Shown here: one piece after another, positions 1 through 7,194 of the stretch
Numbering within the stretch: position 1 is the first letter of the stretch
How the letters are laid out: the number at the start of each line of letters is the position of its first letter
Assembly: GCA_903904765.1 (NCBI GenBank)
Contig: CAIVEA010000613.1
Coordinates: 1 to 9,177, forward strand
Source: an uncultured Chloroflexota bacterium
GTDB taxonomy: Bacteria > Chloroflexota > Anaerolineae > Aggregatilineales > Phototrophicaceae
Length of the DNA stretch: 9,177 bases
Direction: 5' to 3'
Position numbers and translations under genes: made by a program
Notes under the pieces: generated by a model
Database searches by the model: none
Seen by the model: the letters and a program-made list of their open reading frames with translations, nothing else
Told to the model about the DNA's origin: nothing

Positions 1-103
1 CGCTGCTGTAATAATGAACGATGCTGATTTCCTGCTGTGCAGCAACCACCGTCACGCCCACCAGAAGCAGCGCCAGCACCAACAAAAGTTTCTTGATACT
101 CAT
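1..103 (-). CDS. ABC transporter solute-binding protein, N-terminal fragment
   Basis: Only the first 34 codons are inside the window; the gene continues past the left edge. It opens with a basic start (MSIKK), a long hydrophobic run rich in Leu and Val, and an Ala-Ala-Gln region fitting signal peptidase I cleavage around residues 22-24. No lipobox Cys is seen. The mature start (QQEISIVHYYSS) resembles the first strand of family 1 sugar-binding proteins, which often read like 'ITVWHYYSG'. A GGGAG ribosome site lies 6 nt before the ATG. It follows the dehydratase gene by 111 nt on the same strand, so it is probably the first uptake gene of the operon and would deliver the pathway substrate to a membrane permease encoded further left. 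The secreted-protein call is firm; the solute-binding family rests on about ten residues. Confidence 0.66.
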   Translation of the reverse strand, partial: MSIKKLLLVLALLLVGVTVVAAQQEISIVHYYSS

Positions 104-214
104 TTCAGTCTCCCTCTTGAACCTATTTTTCTTCCCAACAAAACGCGCCCATCCATGACCCGATCTCACTGTTTATTTACACCTCCTCATCATCATCCAA
201 CTGACGATTCCTGC

Positions 215-1930
215 TCAACGTGTGCCGGGTTGCAAAGCCACATGCTGCAAAAAGTCAAAATCACAACCCAGATGAGCTTGCTGAATATGGGTGCGGTACA
301 GCCACTCGTAGCCGCGAGTAGCCGCAATGCGCTCCTGTAGGCGGGTTTCGGTACGCCGCAGTGCCAGTGTCGCTTCGTCCATCCGCAGGTTGATCTGCCG
401 CGCCTCTACATCGAGTTCGATCACATCCCCGTCCCGCACCAGACCAAGTACGCCCCCTGCTGCCGCTTCCGGTGATACATGCAGCACAATCGTCCCGAAG
501 GCCGTGCCACTCATCCGTGCATCGGAGATACGCACCATGTCCCGAACGCCTTTGAGCTTGGCGGGAATCGGGAAACTGCCCGCTTCCGGCATCCCCGGCC
601 CGCCCATTGGCCCCGCGTTTTGCAGCACCAGAATATCGTCCGGGGTCACATCCAAATCGGGCGAATCAATTCTCGCATTCAGATCATCGGTGGAGGTGAA
701 CACCACCGCCCGCCCGGTCTTGCGGAGGAGATGCGGGCTGGCCGCCGAACGCTTGATGATCGCACCATCCGGTGCAAGGTTGCCACGCAGGACAACCTGT
801 GCCCCCTGCGGCTGATACGGGTTCGCCAACGGACGAATCACATCCTGCCACTGTGGGAAGCTATACGGCACATCCAGCACCTGCCCTAGCGTCTGTCCGC
901 TGACGGTCAGTGCATCGAGATGCAGGCGGTCTTTGAGTTCCTGAAGTACGACTGGCATCCCGCCCGCACGATGGAAATCCTCCATGTAGGCTTTGCCGGA
1001 GGGCTTCAAATCCACCAGCACCGGCGTGTCCTCGCTCAAGCGATCGAGTTCATCGAGTTGCAGGCGAATGCCCAACCGTCCGGCAATCGCGGTCAGATGG
1101 ATGATGCCATTCGTCGAGCCGCCAATCGCCTGCAAAACCCGCAGCGCATTGGTGAACGCGCCAGCCGTCATGATGCGGTCGGGGGTCAAGTCGCTGCCCA
1201 CCATGCGGACGGCCTGCTTGCCGCTGTCCTCGGCATGGCGCAAACGATCGGCATGAACCGCCGGAATACTTGCGCCGCCGGGGAGCATCATCCCCATCGC
1301 CTCGATCACGCAGGCCATCGTGCTGGCAGTCCCCATCACGGCGCACGTTCCCGCCGTCACCGCCAGATTGCGCTCCACCGCCTGAATTGTCGGCTGGTCA
1401 ATCTCGCCACGCCGATACGCGCCCCAGAAGCGTCGGCAATCGGTGCAAGCGCCCAGCCGTTCGCCCTCATAATGACCCGTCAGCATCGGCCCCGCTGCCA
1501 CCACAATCGCGGGGATACCGGCGCTGGCCGCCCCCATCAGCAACGCGGGGAGCGTCTTATCGCAGCCGCCCAGCAGCACCACCGCATCCAGCGGTTGCGC
1601 CTTAATCATCACCTCGACATCCATAGACATCAGGTTACGCATCAACATGCTGGTCGGCGACAAGAACACCTCGCCCAGCGAGATCGTCGGGAACTCCAGC
1701 GGCAGCCCACCAGCCTGCCACACACCGCGCTTGACAGCTTCCGCCAGTTCGCGGAACCCACGATGGCAGTTGTTTAGTTCGCTATAGGTGTTCACAATGC
1801 CGATAATCGGCTTGCCGAGCGCCTCGTCGCTGTAGCCCATCGAACGCGCAAACGAGCGCCGCAAATAGAGCGAGAACGCTTTGTCACTGTACTCGGTTAA
1901 CTGATTCGCCAGCCCGACTGTTTTGGTCAT
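215..1930 (-). CDS. IlvD/Edd family dehydratase, sugar-acid type
   Basis: A 571-residue Fe-S dehydratase that would remove water from a 2,3-dihydroxy acid to give a 2-keto-3-deoxy acid. The three cluster cysteines known from L-arabinonate dehydratase are visible: Cys55 (ELNNCH), Cys123 (GGCDKT) and Cys196 (GTCAVMGTASTM). The catalytic serine motif DARMSGT places Ser474. The C-terminal GYEWLY...GCDFDFL stretch (541-561) is typical of arabinonate, xylonate and gluconate dehydratases rather than the branched-chain amino acid enzyme. I chose the ATG at 1930: it lies 4 nt after the aldehyde dehydrogenase stop and has a GGTGGGA ribosome site. A TTG at 1954 would add 8 residues inside the upstream gene and has no ribosome site. 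The neighbours (oxidoreductase, ThDP enzyme, aldehyde dehydrogenase, IclR regulator, uptake gene) also argue for catabolism. The exact substrate cannot be told. Confidence 0.9.
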   Translation of the reverse strand: MTKTVGLANQLTEYSDKAFSLYLRRSFARSMGYSDEALGKPIIGIVNTYSELNNCHRGFRELAEAVKRGVWQAGGLPLEFPTISLGEVFLSPTSMLMRNLMSMDVEVMIKAQPLDAVVLLGGCDKTLPALLMGAASAGIPAIVVAAGPMLTGHYEGERLGACTDCRRFWGAYRRGEIDQPTIQAVERNLAVTAGTCAVMGTASTMACVIEAMGMMLPGGASIPAVHADRLRHAEDSGKQAVRMVGSDLTPDRIMTAGAFTNALRVLQAIGGSTNGIIHLTAIAGRLGIRLQLDELDRLSEDTPVLVDLKPSGKAYMEDFHRAGGMPVVLQELKDRLHLDALTVSGQTLGQVLDVPYSFPQWQDVIRPLANPYQPQGAQVVLRGNLAPDGAIIKRSAASPHLLRKTGRAVVFTSTDDLNARIDSPDLDVTPDDILVLQNAGPMGGPGMPEAGSFPIPAKLKGVRDMVRISDARMSGTAFGTIVLHVSPEAAAGGVLGLVRDGDVIELDVEARQINLRMDEATLALRRTETRLQERIAATRGYEWLYRTHIQQAHLGCDFDFLQHVALQPGTR

Positions 1931-1934
1931 GCGC

Positions 1935-3365
1935 TCAAATTCCCACCGAGACAAATTTCGGAACCATATACTCGGTCAGCCCTTCTTGAGAGCCTTCGCT
2001 GCCGAAGCCGCTTTCTTTAATCCCGCCAAAGGGCGCTTCAGCCGTCGCCGGAACCAGATCATTCACGCCGACAATCCCGAACTTCAACCCTTCATATACG
2101 CGCACCGCCCGCGACAAATCGTTGGTCAGCGCGTACCCTGCCAAGCCGAACGGCGTACCATTTGCCAACCGCAGCCCATCCTCTACATCATCAAACGGGC
2201 TGATCGCCATTACGGGGCCGAACACTTCATCGCAGCTAATCCGCATCAGCGGCGAAACATCGGTGAGCAGCGTCGGACGGTAGAAAAAGCCGTTCGCCTG
2301 CGTAGTGGGACGCGCACCGCCCGTCAAAGCTGTCGCGCCTTTGGCGAGTGCATCCTTAACGAAGCTCTCCACGCGGTCACGTCCGGCAGCTGTCACCAGC
2401 GGCCCCATCATCACGCCCGCGTCCAGACCGTTGCCCAGTACCAGCTTCTCCGTCCGCGCCGCCGCCGCTTGCAGGAACGCATCATACATTCGGCGCTGCA
2501 CATAGAAGCGCGTCGGTGAAATGCACACCTGTCCGGCATTGCGGAACTTCGCCATCACCGCGTACTCAGCCGCCTTTTCGACATCAAAATCATCGAAGAC
2601 CAACACGGGGGCGCTACCACCCAGTTCTAGCGACAATTTCTTGATGCGGTCAGCCGCCCCACGCATCAGCAGTTGCCCCACGCGCTGCGACCCCGTGAAA
2701 CTGATCTTGCCCACCTGTGGGCTTTGCAGAAACACCTGCCCGATCTCGGCTGGCTTGCCGTTGACGAGGTTCATCACACCGGGCGGTATACCCGCCTCCG
2801 CCATGATGTTGACCAGCGCCATCGCGCTCATCGGCGTGAGTTCGCTCGGTCTAGCGACAACCGTATTCCCCGCCGCCAGCGCTCCCGACCATTTGCGGGC
2901 AGGCAGATAGGCCGGGAAGTTCCATGCGGTGATGGTCGCCACCACGCCCACCGGCTCATGCAGCACCAGCAATCGCTTATTCCCCTTACGGGCGGGAATG
3001 GTACGCCCGTAGGCGCGTTTGCCCTCTTCGGCGAACCACTCGAACAGATCAGCCGCCGCGCCCCACTCGCCACGAGCCTCGCCTAGAGGCTTGCCACATT
3101 CACGGGTCATGATCGGAGCTAGATCATCCAAACGGGCGCGAATCAGGGTCGCCACCCGCGTCAGAATGGCAGCGCGTTCGTAGGCCGTCAGCGCCGCCCA
3201 TGCAGGATGTGCCTGCGCCGCCGCTTCGACAGCCGCCTCTGCGTCCCGTTCATCGCCAAATGGAACCGATGCAATCACGTCTTCGGTAGCCGGATTGACC
3301 ACATTCCAGCGTTCGCCGCCAATCGCATCCACCCATTGTCCGTTGATGAGCATCTGGTCATTCAT
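1935..3365 (-). CDS. NAD(P)-dependent aldehyde dehydrogenase
   Basis: A full-length 476-residue member of the ALDH superfamily, oxidising an aldehyde to a carboxylate. Visible elements are the Asn of AWNFP (Asn149), the cofactor-fold FTGS (223-226), the general base in LELGG (Glu247), the catalytic Cys in GQVC (Cys281) and the EVFGP cofactor motif (380-384). Overall it resembles the succinate-semialdehyde and ketoglutarate-semialdehyde group, which fits a last oxidation step in sugar-acid breakdown. The KP(S/A)E lysine that usually contacts the NAD ribose is Arg172 here (VVARPSE, codon AGA). Its ATG overlaps the ThDP gene stop by one base (TAATG), with a GGAGG site 10 nt upstream, so translation is probably coupled. 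The dehydratase gene starts 4 nt after its stop. Family is certain; the substrate is inferred only from context. Confidence 0.93.
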   Translation of the reverse strand: MNDQMLINGQWVDAIGGERWNVVNPATEDVIASVPFGDERDAEAAVEAAAQAHPAWAALTAYERAAILTRVATLIRARLDDLAPIMTRECGKPLGEARGEWGAAADLFEWFAEEGKRAYGRTIPARKGNKRLLVLHEPVGVVATITAWNFPAYLPARKWSGALAAGNTVVARPSELTPMSAMALVNIMAEAGIPPGVMNLVNGKPAEIGQVFLQSPQVGKISFTGSQRVGQLLMRGAADRIKKLSLELGGSAPVLVFDDFDVEKAAEYAVMAKFRNAGQVCISPTRFYVQRRMYDAFLQAAAARTEKLVLGNGLDAGVMMGPLVTAAGRDRVESFVKDALAKGATALTGGARPTTQANGFFYRPTLLTDVSPLMRISCDEVFGPVMAISPFDDVEDGLRLANGTPFGLAGYALTNDLSRAVRVYEGLKFGIVGVNDLVPATAEAPFGGIKESGFGSEGSQEGLTEYMVPKFVSVGI

Positions 3366-5167
3366 TACAGCTTCACCTCCGTCAGGGCTTGAGCATGTGC
3401 GGAACGCTTATCCGCAAAATTCGGCGGAACGGGGACATCCCACCAGCCTGTGCCTTGCCCGCCCGACGTGCCGAAATTCATATCAATCATGACTTCCACC
3501 ACAGCCGGACGACCGGATTCAATCGCTTTTTGGAGGGCGGGCGTAACATCGGATGGTCTTTCTACGCGCACGCCATACGCGCCGAACCCACGCGCCACCT
3601 CCGCAATGTTGGGAGAAACGGGCGCATCTGTATGCTCGAACATCGTCCCGTAGTTGCTTTCGTCATCGAACGCAATCCACTGAAGATCACGGATGGCCTG
3701 CCAGCCCTGATTATTCAAGACCACCGCCACGACAGGGATGTTGTACTGCACCGCCGTCGCCAACTCCTGAATGGTCATCAGGAAATCACCATCCCCGACC
3801 AACGCCACTACTGGCACATCCGGGCGGGCGAGTTTCGCGCCCATCGCGGCAGGGTATGACCAGCCCATTGTGCTGAAGCCCCCCGCTGCCAGATAGGTAT
3901 GCGGTTGCGTGAACGCCATCTCCTGAAACGCCTGCGCCTGCACGTTGCCGGACGAGGTGAGGACAATTGCCTCCTGTGGCAGCAGCGCCCGTATTTCTTT
4001 CAGCACATAGCCCATCATCGGCGGCGCATCCTCGACCTGTGTTTGCCGGTTGTAACTGGCCTTCCATGCCGCCACCTGTGCGCCGATCTCCTGTGTATAG
4101 GCGGCCTGCGCCCAATCCCGCGCTGGCGTGTTCGCCTGCACGGCTTCCACAAGGGCGGTCAGCGCCGCTTTCGCATCCGCCACAATACCGATCTCAACCG
4201 GGTAATTTTTGCCAATCTCGTTCGGGTCAATATCAATATGAATCAGGCGGCTAGGCGGGATGCTGAACGTTTCACCCGGCTTATACGAGCAGGTCGCTTT
4301 GTCCGCGAAGCGCACCCCCACCGCCAGCAACACATCCGCGTTGCGCGTCATGTGGTTGCCACAGGTAGTGGCATTCGTCCCCATGTGCCAAGCGTACAGC
4401 GGATGATCTTCAGGGAAGGCGCTCTTGCCCTGCATGGTGCTGACCACCGCGCATCCTAGATGGTCCGCTAGCGCCAACAGTTCGGCTTCAGCACGGCTGA
4501 TGGTCACGCCGCCGCCGCAAATGATAACCGGACGCTGTGCGCCGGTCAGCAACCGCGCTGCCGCCTGAATCGCCATCGCGTCACCCGCTGGGCGATCATG
4601 GGGGCGATGTTCTTGCGAATTGGCCTTCAACTGTTCATCAACCGCCTGTGCCTGCACATCCATTGGCAAAGTAATCACCGTTGGGCCGGGTCGTCCGGTA
4701 CACATGGCGTTAAAGGCCTGCGACACGGCACGCGGCAGTTGCCGCGCATGGTCAATATGCCAGCTCCGCTTCACAACCGGTTCTAATGCGCGATACAGGT
4801 CTGACCACCGCTGCCGTTCAATTTCTTGCAGCACCCCTACCCCGCGCATGTAGGTGTGCGTTTCGCCGATCAGCAGCAACACAGGGATGGAATCCACATA
4901 CGCCGTCGCCAAGCCAATCGGCGTGTTCAGCGCCCCCGCGCCAATAGAGGTATAGACCGCCAGTGGTTTCCCGCAGGCGCGATAGTACCCATCAGCCATG
5001 TGTACCGCTGCCTGCTCATGGCGCGGCATGATGACCCGGATTTGATCGCGCCGCTGCCGGAGGGCATCCACCAGCGGCAAATTGCCATGACCGGGAATAC
5101 CCACGATATACGGCATCCCCTCGCTAACGAGCATATCAACCAGCAATTGAGCGCCGGAAATATCCAT
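3365..5167 (-). CDS. ThDP-dependent enzyme, IolD-like / acetolactate synthase superfamily
   Basis: A 600-residue thiamine diphosphate enzyme with the usual three domains. The N-terminal pyrimidine-binding domain carries the activating Glu51 (PRHEQAA). The middle domain is roughly 190-340. The C-terminal domain carries GDG (458-460) and, 25 residues later, NN (485-486), the Mg-ThDP motif. GFSTMGWSYPAAMGA (430-444) is the acetolactate-synthase-like substrate region. GHGN at 26-29 and WWDVPVP at 575-581 are features I recall from IolD, the dione hydrolase of inositol breakdown; IolD is usually about 640 residues, so this is a relative, not a confirmed IolD. It would cleave or decarboxylate a ketone or diketone made by its operon partners. 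A valine-pathway acetolactate synthase is unlikely: no small subunit or ilvC lies nearby. The ATG follows the oxidoreductase stop by 12 nt, with the TAAGGA ribosome site overlapping that stop. Confidence 0.88.
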   Translation of the reverse strand: MDISGAQLLVDMLVSEGMPYIVGIPGHGNLPLVDALRQRRDQIRVIMPRHEQAAVHMADGYYRACGKPLAVYTSIGAGALNTPIGLATAYVDSIPVLLLIGETHTYMRGVGVLQEIERQRWSDLYRALEPVVKRSWHIDHARQLPRAVSQAFNAMCTGRPGPTVITLPMDVQAQAVDEQLKANSQEHRPHDRPAGDAMAIQAAARLLTGAQRPVIICGGGVTISRAEAELLALADHLGCAVVSTMQGKSAFPEDHPLYAWHMGTNATTCGNHMTRNADVLLAVGVRFADKATCSYKPGETFSIPPSRLIHIDIDPNEIGKNYPVEIGIVADAKAALTALVEAVQANTPARDWAQAAYTQEIGAQVAAWKASYNRQTQVEDAPPMMGYVLKEIRALLPQEAIVLTSSGNVQAQAFQEMAFTQPHTYLAAGGFSTMGWSYPAAMGAKLARPDVPVVALVGDGDFLMTIQELATAVQYNIPVVAVVLNNQGWQAIRDLQWIAFDDESNYGTMFEHTDAPVSPNIAEVARGFGAYGVRVERPSDVTPALQKAIESGRPAVVEVMIDMNFGTSGGQGTGWWDVPVPPNFADKRSAHAQALTEVKL

Positions 5168-5179
5168 ACTGTTTTATCC

Positions 5180-6244
5180 TTAGCCCAAGCGAACGGATTG
5201 CCCGATTCGAGCAGACTCTTGCGCGGCCAGCGTAAAGCGCAGTACTTCACGCCCATCCTCGCCCGTCAAACGCGGCGTTTCGCCCTTGAAGTAGCAATCA
5301 ATGAAATGGCGCGTGGCATTCATAAAGCTGTGCTTCCAGTCCGAAGGGATGTTGGTAAATGTCCGCATCTGATTGCCGCTATACAGAATGACGGGCGGCA
5401 CATCCAGCATGTTGCCATGCCCGCGTGTCGTCCAAATCACCCCTTTCGTACCGGTGATCTCCACACGATCATCCTGTGCGTAGTAGATGGTATTGATCTC
5501 CATCTTGGGGGAATTGACCACTTCCAGCGACCCATAGCGGTTGTGGGCAAACTTCCACGATACCAGCGCCGGAGAATCGAGGAACTGCCCCGGCGCGACT
5601 TCCGTCTGGCTAATCCATGCATGAACTTCTTCCGCCATGCCCATGAAATGCCACGCCAGCGCGAACTTGTGATGCCCGTCATCAAAGACCAGTGGCCCGC
5701 CACCGTTCTTGGCATAATCAAATCGCCATGCTTGCGCCGAAGCCGGAACATCCCACGCCGTCTGGCTGATGCCCGAATTGCTCTTGATGCGAATGGTCAG
5801 CAGGTCGCCAATTTCGCCTGCGTCAATCAGCGACTTTGCAAGCTGTATCGGCGGGTAGAAAATGAAGTTCTCGAAAACACGGAAGATCACGCCCGCCTTA
5901 TGCGCGGCGGCGGTCATCTCGTCGGCCTGCTGCACGTTGAGCGCCATCGGCTTTTGAAGCGAGATGTGCTTGCCTGCCGCAGCAGCATCCAGCGCAGCCT
6001 GATAATGCAGGTGGTGTGGCAAAAGGATGTCTACCACGTCCACATCAGGCAGCGCCAGCAGGTCATGGTAATTGCCGAATACACGATCGGGCGCTACGCC
6101 CCATTTGGTCGCTCGCGCACCGGCGATCTCCAGATTGGTATCCGCCACCGCCACAATTTTTGACCGGGGATTTTCGAGGTACTCCAGCGCATGCAGATCA
6201 GAAATGCGCCCCGTGCCAATAATGCCCACCCGTAACTGTTCCAT
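5180..6244 (-). CDS. Gfo/Idh/MocA family NAD(P)-dependent oxidoreductase
   Basis: A 354-residue two-domain dehydrogenase, first gene of the operon. The Rossmann domain starts with RVGIIGTG (5-12) and has a VVDILLPHHLHYQAALDAAAAGKH segment typical of the family. The usual EKP motif reads QKP, with catalytic Lys98. In the substrate domain, GGG at 181-183 is followed by Asp188 and His192, the probable catalytic pair; the Asp normally three residues later is Ala195. Members oxidise hydroxyls of sugars, cyclitols such as myo-inositol, or sugar acids. I chose the ATG at 6244, which has a GAGGGA site about 5 nt upstream. An in-frame ATG at 6256 would add four residues (MRDF) and has no ribosome site, but it sits exactly where transcription should begin, so a leaderless longer form is possible. 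The substrate is unknown; context suggests a polyol, sugar or sugar acid. Confidence 0.92.
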   Translation of the reverse strand: MEQLRVGIIGTGRISDLHALEYLENPRSKIVAVADTNLEIAGARATKWGVAPDRVFGNYHDLLALPDVDVVDILLPHHLHYQAALDAAAAGKHISLQKPMALNVQQADEMTAAAHKAGVIFRVFENFIFYPPIQLAKSLIDAGEIGDLLTIRIKSNSGISQTAWDVPASAQAWRFDYAKNGGGPLVFDDGHHKFALAWHFMGMAEEVHAWISQTEVAPGQFLDSPALVSWKFAHNRYGSLEVVNSPKMEINTIYYAQDDRVEITGTKGVIWTTRGHGNMLDVPPVILYSGNQMRTFTNIPSDWKHSFMNATRHFIDCYFKGETPRLTGEDGREVLRFTLAAQESARIGQSVRLG

Positions 6245-6248
6245 AAAG

Positions 6249-6254
6249 TCCCTC
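6249..6254 (-). promoter_or_regulatory. Ribosome binding site GAGGGA for the oxidoreductase gene
   Basis: GAGGGA on the minus strand ends 4 nt before the ATG at 6244. It is what favours this start over the in-frame ATG at 6256. If transcription begins near 6256, this site fills almost the whole 5' leader. Confidence 0.6.
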
Positions 6255-6256
6255 AT

Positions 6257-6281
6257 ATTGCATAATACGCAACAGCGTTGC
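6257..6281 (-). promoter_or_regulatory. Proposed IclR operator at the operon promoter
   Basis: Two overlapping inverted repeats share the GTTGC/GCAAC half-site. The first is TTGCATAATACGCAA (6258-6272), 7-base arms with one mismatch around a central A. The second is GCAAC-AGC-GTTGC (6269-6281), perfect. Read on the minus strand, 19 of 25 positions agree with the site upstream of the IclR gene. It covers the predicted -10 box, so binding here would block the polymerase. IclR-family proteins typically bind such palindromes near their own gene and target operon. Confidence 0.65.
6262..6267 (-). promoter_or_regulatory. Predicted -10 box of the catabolic operon
   Basis: TATTAT on the minus strand matches the sigma70 -10 consensus at 5 of 6 positions and lies inside the proposed IclR operator. 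The only -35 candidate at 17 nt spacing is TTAGTA, a weak 3-of-6 match, which would suit an activated or tightly regulated promoter. Transcription would start about 6 nt downstream, near 6256. The position after the IclR terminator and before the first operon gene supports the call. Confidence 0.5.
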
Positions 6282-6292
6282 GCGTACTAAGT

Positions 6293-6328
6293 AAAACACA
6301 GGGCATCATGACCTTCGTCATGACACCC
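6293..6328 (-). terminator. Rho-independent terminator of the IclR gene
   Basis: On the minus strand a perfect 7-bp stem (TCATGAC with GTCATGA, 6306-6323) closes a GAAG loop. It is extended by a GGG/CCC clamp (6326-6328 with 6301-6303) across a 2x2 internal loop. A T-rich tail TGTGTTTT follows (6300-6293). It starts 30 nt after the IclR stop and ends before the operon promoter, so the regulator and the operon should be separate transcripts. Confidence 0.65.
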
Positions 6329-6357
6329 AATTTAACGTTCTAACGACTGCAAACTAC

Positions 6358-7098
6358 TCAGCTCGCACTGGTGTTTCCCAACCGCCGAGACAAATCGTTC
6401 GCCAACTCCATCACCATGCCAGCCAATTTCGGCACCGATTCGTTCGGCATCCGTCCTACTGGCCCGGAAATTCCCACCGCCCCCGCCACCCGCCCTCGAT
6501 AATCGAATACCGGAGCCGCAATACAGCGAACACCCAGAACATGCTCCTCATCGTCCACCGCGTATCCCTGCCGGTAAACAAGTTCCATGTGAAGCTTTAA
6601 TTGCGCCAGATCGGTCATCGTCTTGGGAGTATACGCCTTGAGCGAATCTGGAATCCCCAACTGATTAAACGCGATCAGCACTTTCCCCAGCGCCGTACAG
6701 TGCAGCGGTGAAAGCGTCCCGATCTCCGTTTCAACGCGCAGGATCGAGGGTGATTCCACCTGATCTATGTACAACGCCTTGCCCTGCGACAGGATGGCGA
6801 TATGCGAACATTCGCCCGTCATGTACGTCAATTGGCGCAAAACCGGATGTGCAGTATCCCGTAATGGTATCCGACGCAACACACTGTTGCTTAGCGCCAG
6901 CACCCGCGTCCCCAAAACATAGCGCCGCGTATCCGCATTCTGTTCCGCGTACCCATACGACGCGAGCGTTTGCAGCAAACGGGAAGCACTGCTCTTATCT
7001 ACACCGAGATGCTGTGCAAACTCGGTGATGCCAATCCCGTTCTCCGCATTTGCCAAGAGATCGAGGATTTCTAGCCCTCTCGCCAACGACTGTATCAT
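6358..7098 (-). CDS. IclR-family transcriptional regulator
   Basis: A 246-residue regulator with the standard IclR layout. The N-terminal winged helix-turn-helix (about 1-60) includes IQSLARGLEILDLL and the recognition segment GVDKSSASRLLQTL (32-45). The C-terminal effector-binding domain (about 75-240) contains PLHCTALGKVL (131-141) and the pocket region around 183-212 (DEEHVLGVRCIAAPV, then GAVGISGP). It probably senses the operon substrate or an intermediate and controls the adjacent genes. I chose the ATG at 7098. A TTG at 7104 would add two residues but falls inside the predicted -10 box. No ribosome site precedes the ATG, which fits leaderless translation. A terminator follows the gene. 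Whether it represses, activates or both cannot be told from sequence. Confidence 0.93.
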   Translation of the reverse strand: MIQSLARGLEILDLLANAENGIGITEFAQHLGVDKSSASRLLQTLASYGYAEQNADTRRYVLGTRVLALSNSVLRRIPLRDTAHPVLRQLTYMTGECSHIAILSQGKALYIDQVESPSILRVETEIGTLSPLHCTALGKVLIAFNQLGIPDSLKAYTPKTMTDLAQLKLHMELVYRQGYAVDDEEHVLGVRCIAAPVFDYRGRVAGAVGISGPVGRMPNESVPKLAGMVMELANDLSRRLGNTSAS

Positions 7099-7103
7099 GA
7101 GCA

Positions 7104-7132
7104 AGCATAACTTTCTGATGCTCTATTGTCAA
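7104..7132 (-). promoter_or_regulatory. Sigma70-type promoter of the IclR gene
   Basis: A perfect -35 box TTGACA (7132-7127) is separated by the ideal 17 nt from a -10 box TATGCT (7109-7104, 4 of 6). The expected start of transcription coincides with the A of the ATG at 7098, so the mRNA would have little or no leader. The -35 box overlaps the left part of the proposed operator, pointing to autoregulation. Confidence 0.7.
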
Positions 7133-7154
7133 CAATGTTGCATATTATACAACA
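7129..7154 (+). promoter_or_regulatory. Proposed IclR operator upstream of its own gene
   Basis: The near-palindrome TGTTGCATATTATACAACA (7136-7154) has 9-base arms with one mismatch around a central T. It overlaps a perfect CAACA-A-TGTTG repeat (7130-7140). This is the same two-part arrangement as at the operon promoter, in the opposite orientation relative to the gene it would control. The left repeat covers part of the -35 box, so bound regulator could shut off its own promoter. Confidence 0.65.
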
Positions 7155-7194
7155 CCTTAAAAACGATTACAAATGGGCAATATGATTTATGGCG

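Noticed and set aside
14..340. Plus-strand frame of 108 codons at the left edge
   Set aside because: It runs across the secreted-protein start, the gap and the end of the dehydratase on the opposite strand, has no ribosome site, and its product looks unlike a protein.
920..1777. Long plus-strand open frame of 285 codons
   Set aside because: It is antisense to the dehydratase gene, whose Cys and Ser motifs are intact; the product is a low-complexity His/Arg-rich string.
215..5167. Branched-chain amino acid biosynthesis cluster (ilvD with an ilvB-like gene)
   Set aside because: No ilvC, ilvN or leu genes are present. The dehydratase has the sugar-acid-type C-terminus, and the aldehyde dehydrogenase, IclR regulator and uptake gene indicate catabolism.
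4826..6163. Long plus-strand open frame of 445 codons
   Set aside because: It lies opposite the ThDP and oxidoreductase genes, both with clear family motifs; its His- and Arg-rich product has no recognisable domain.
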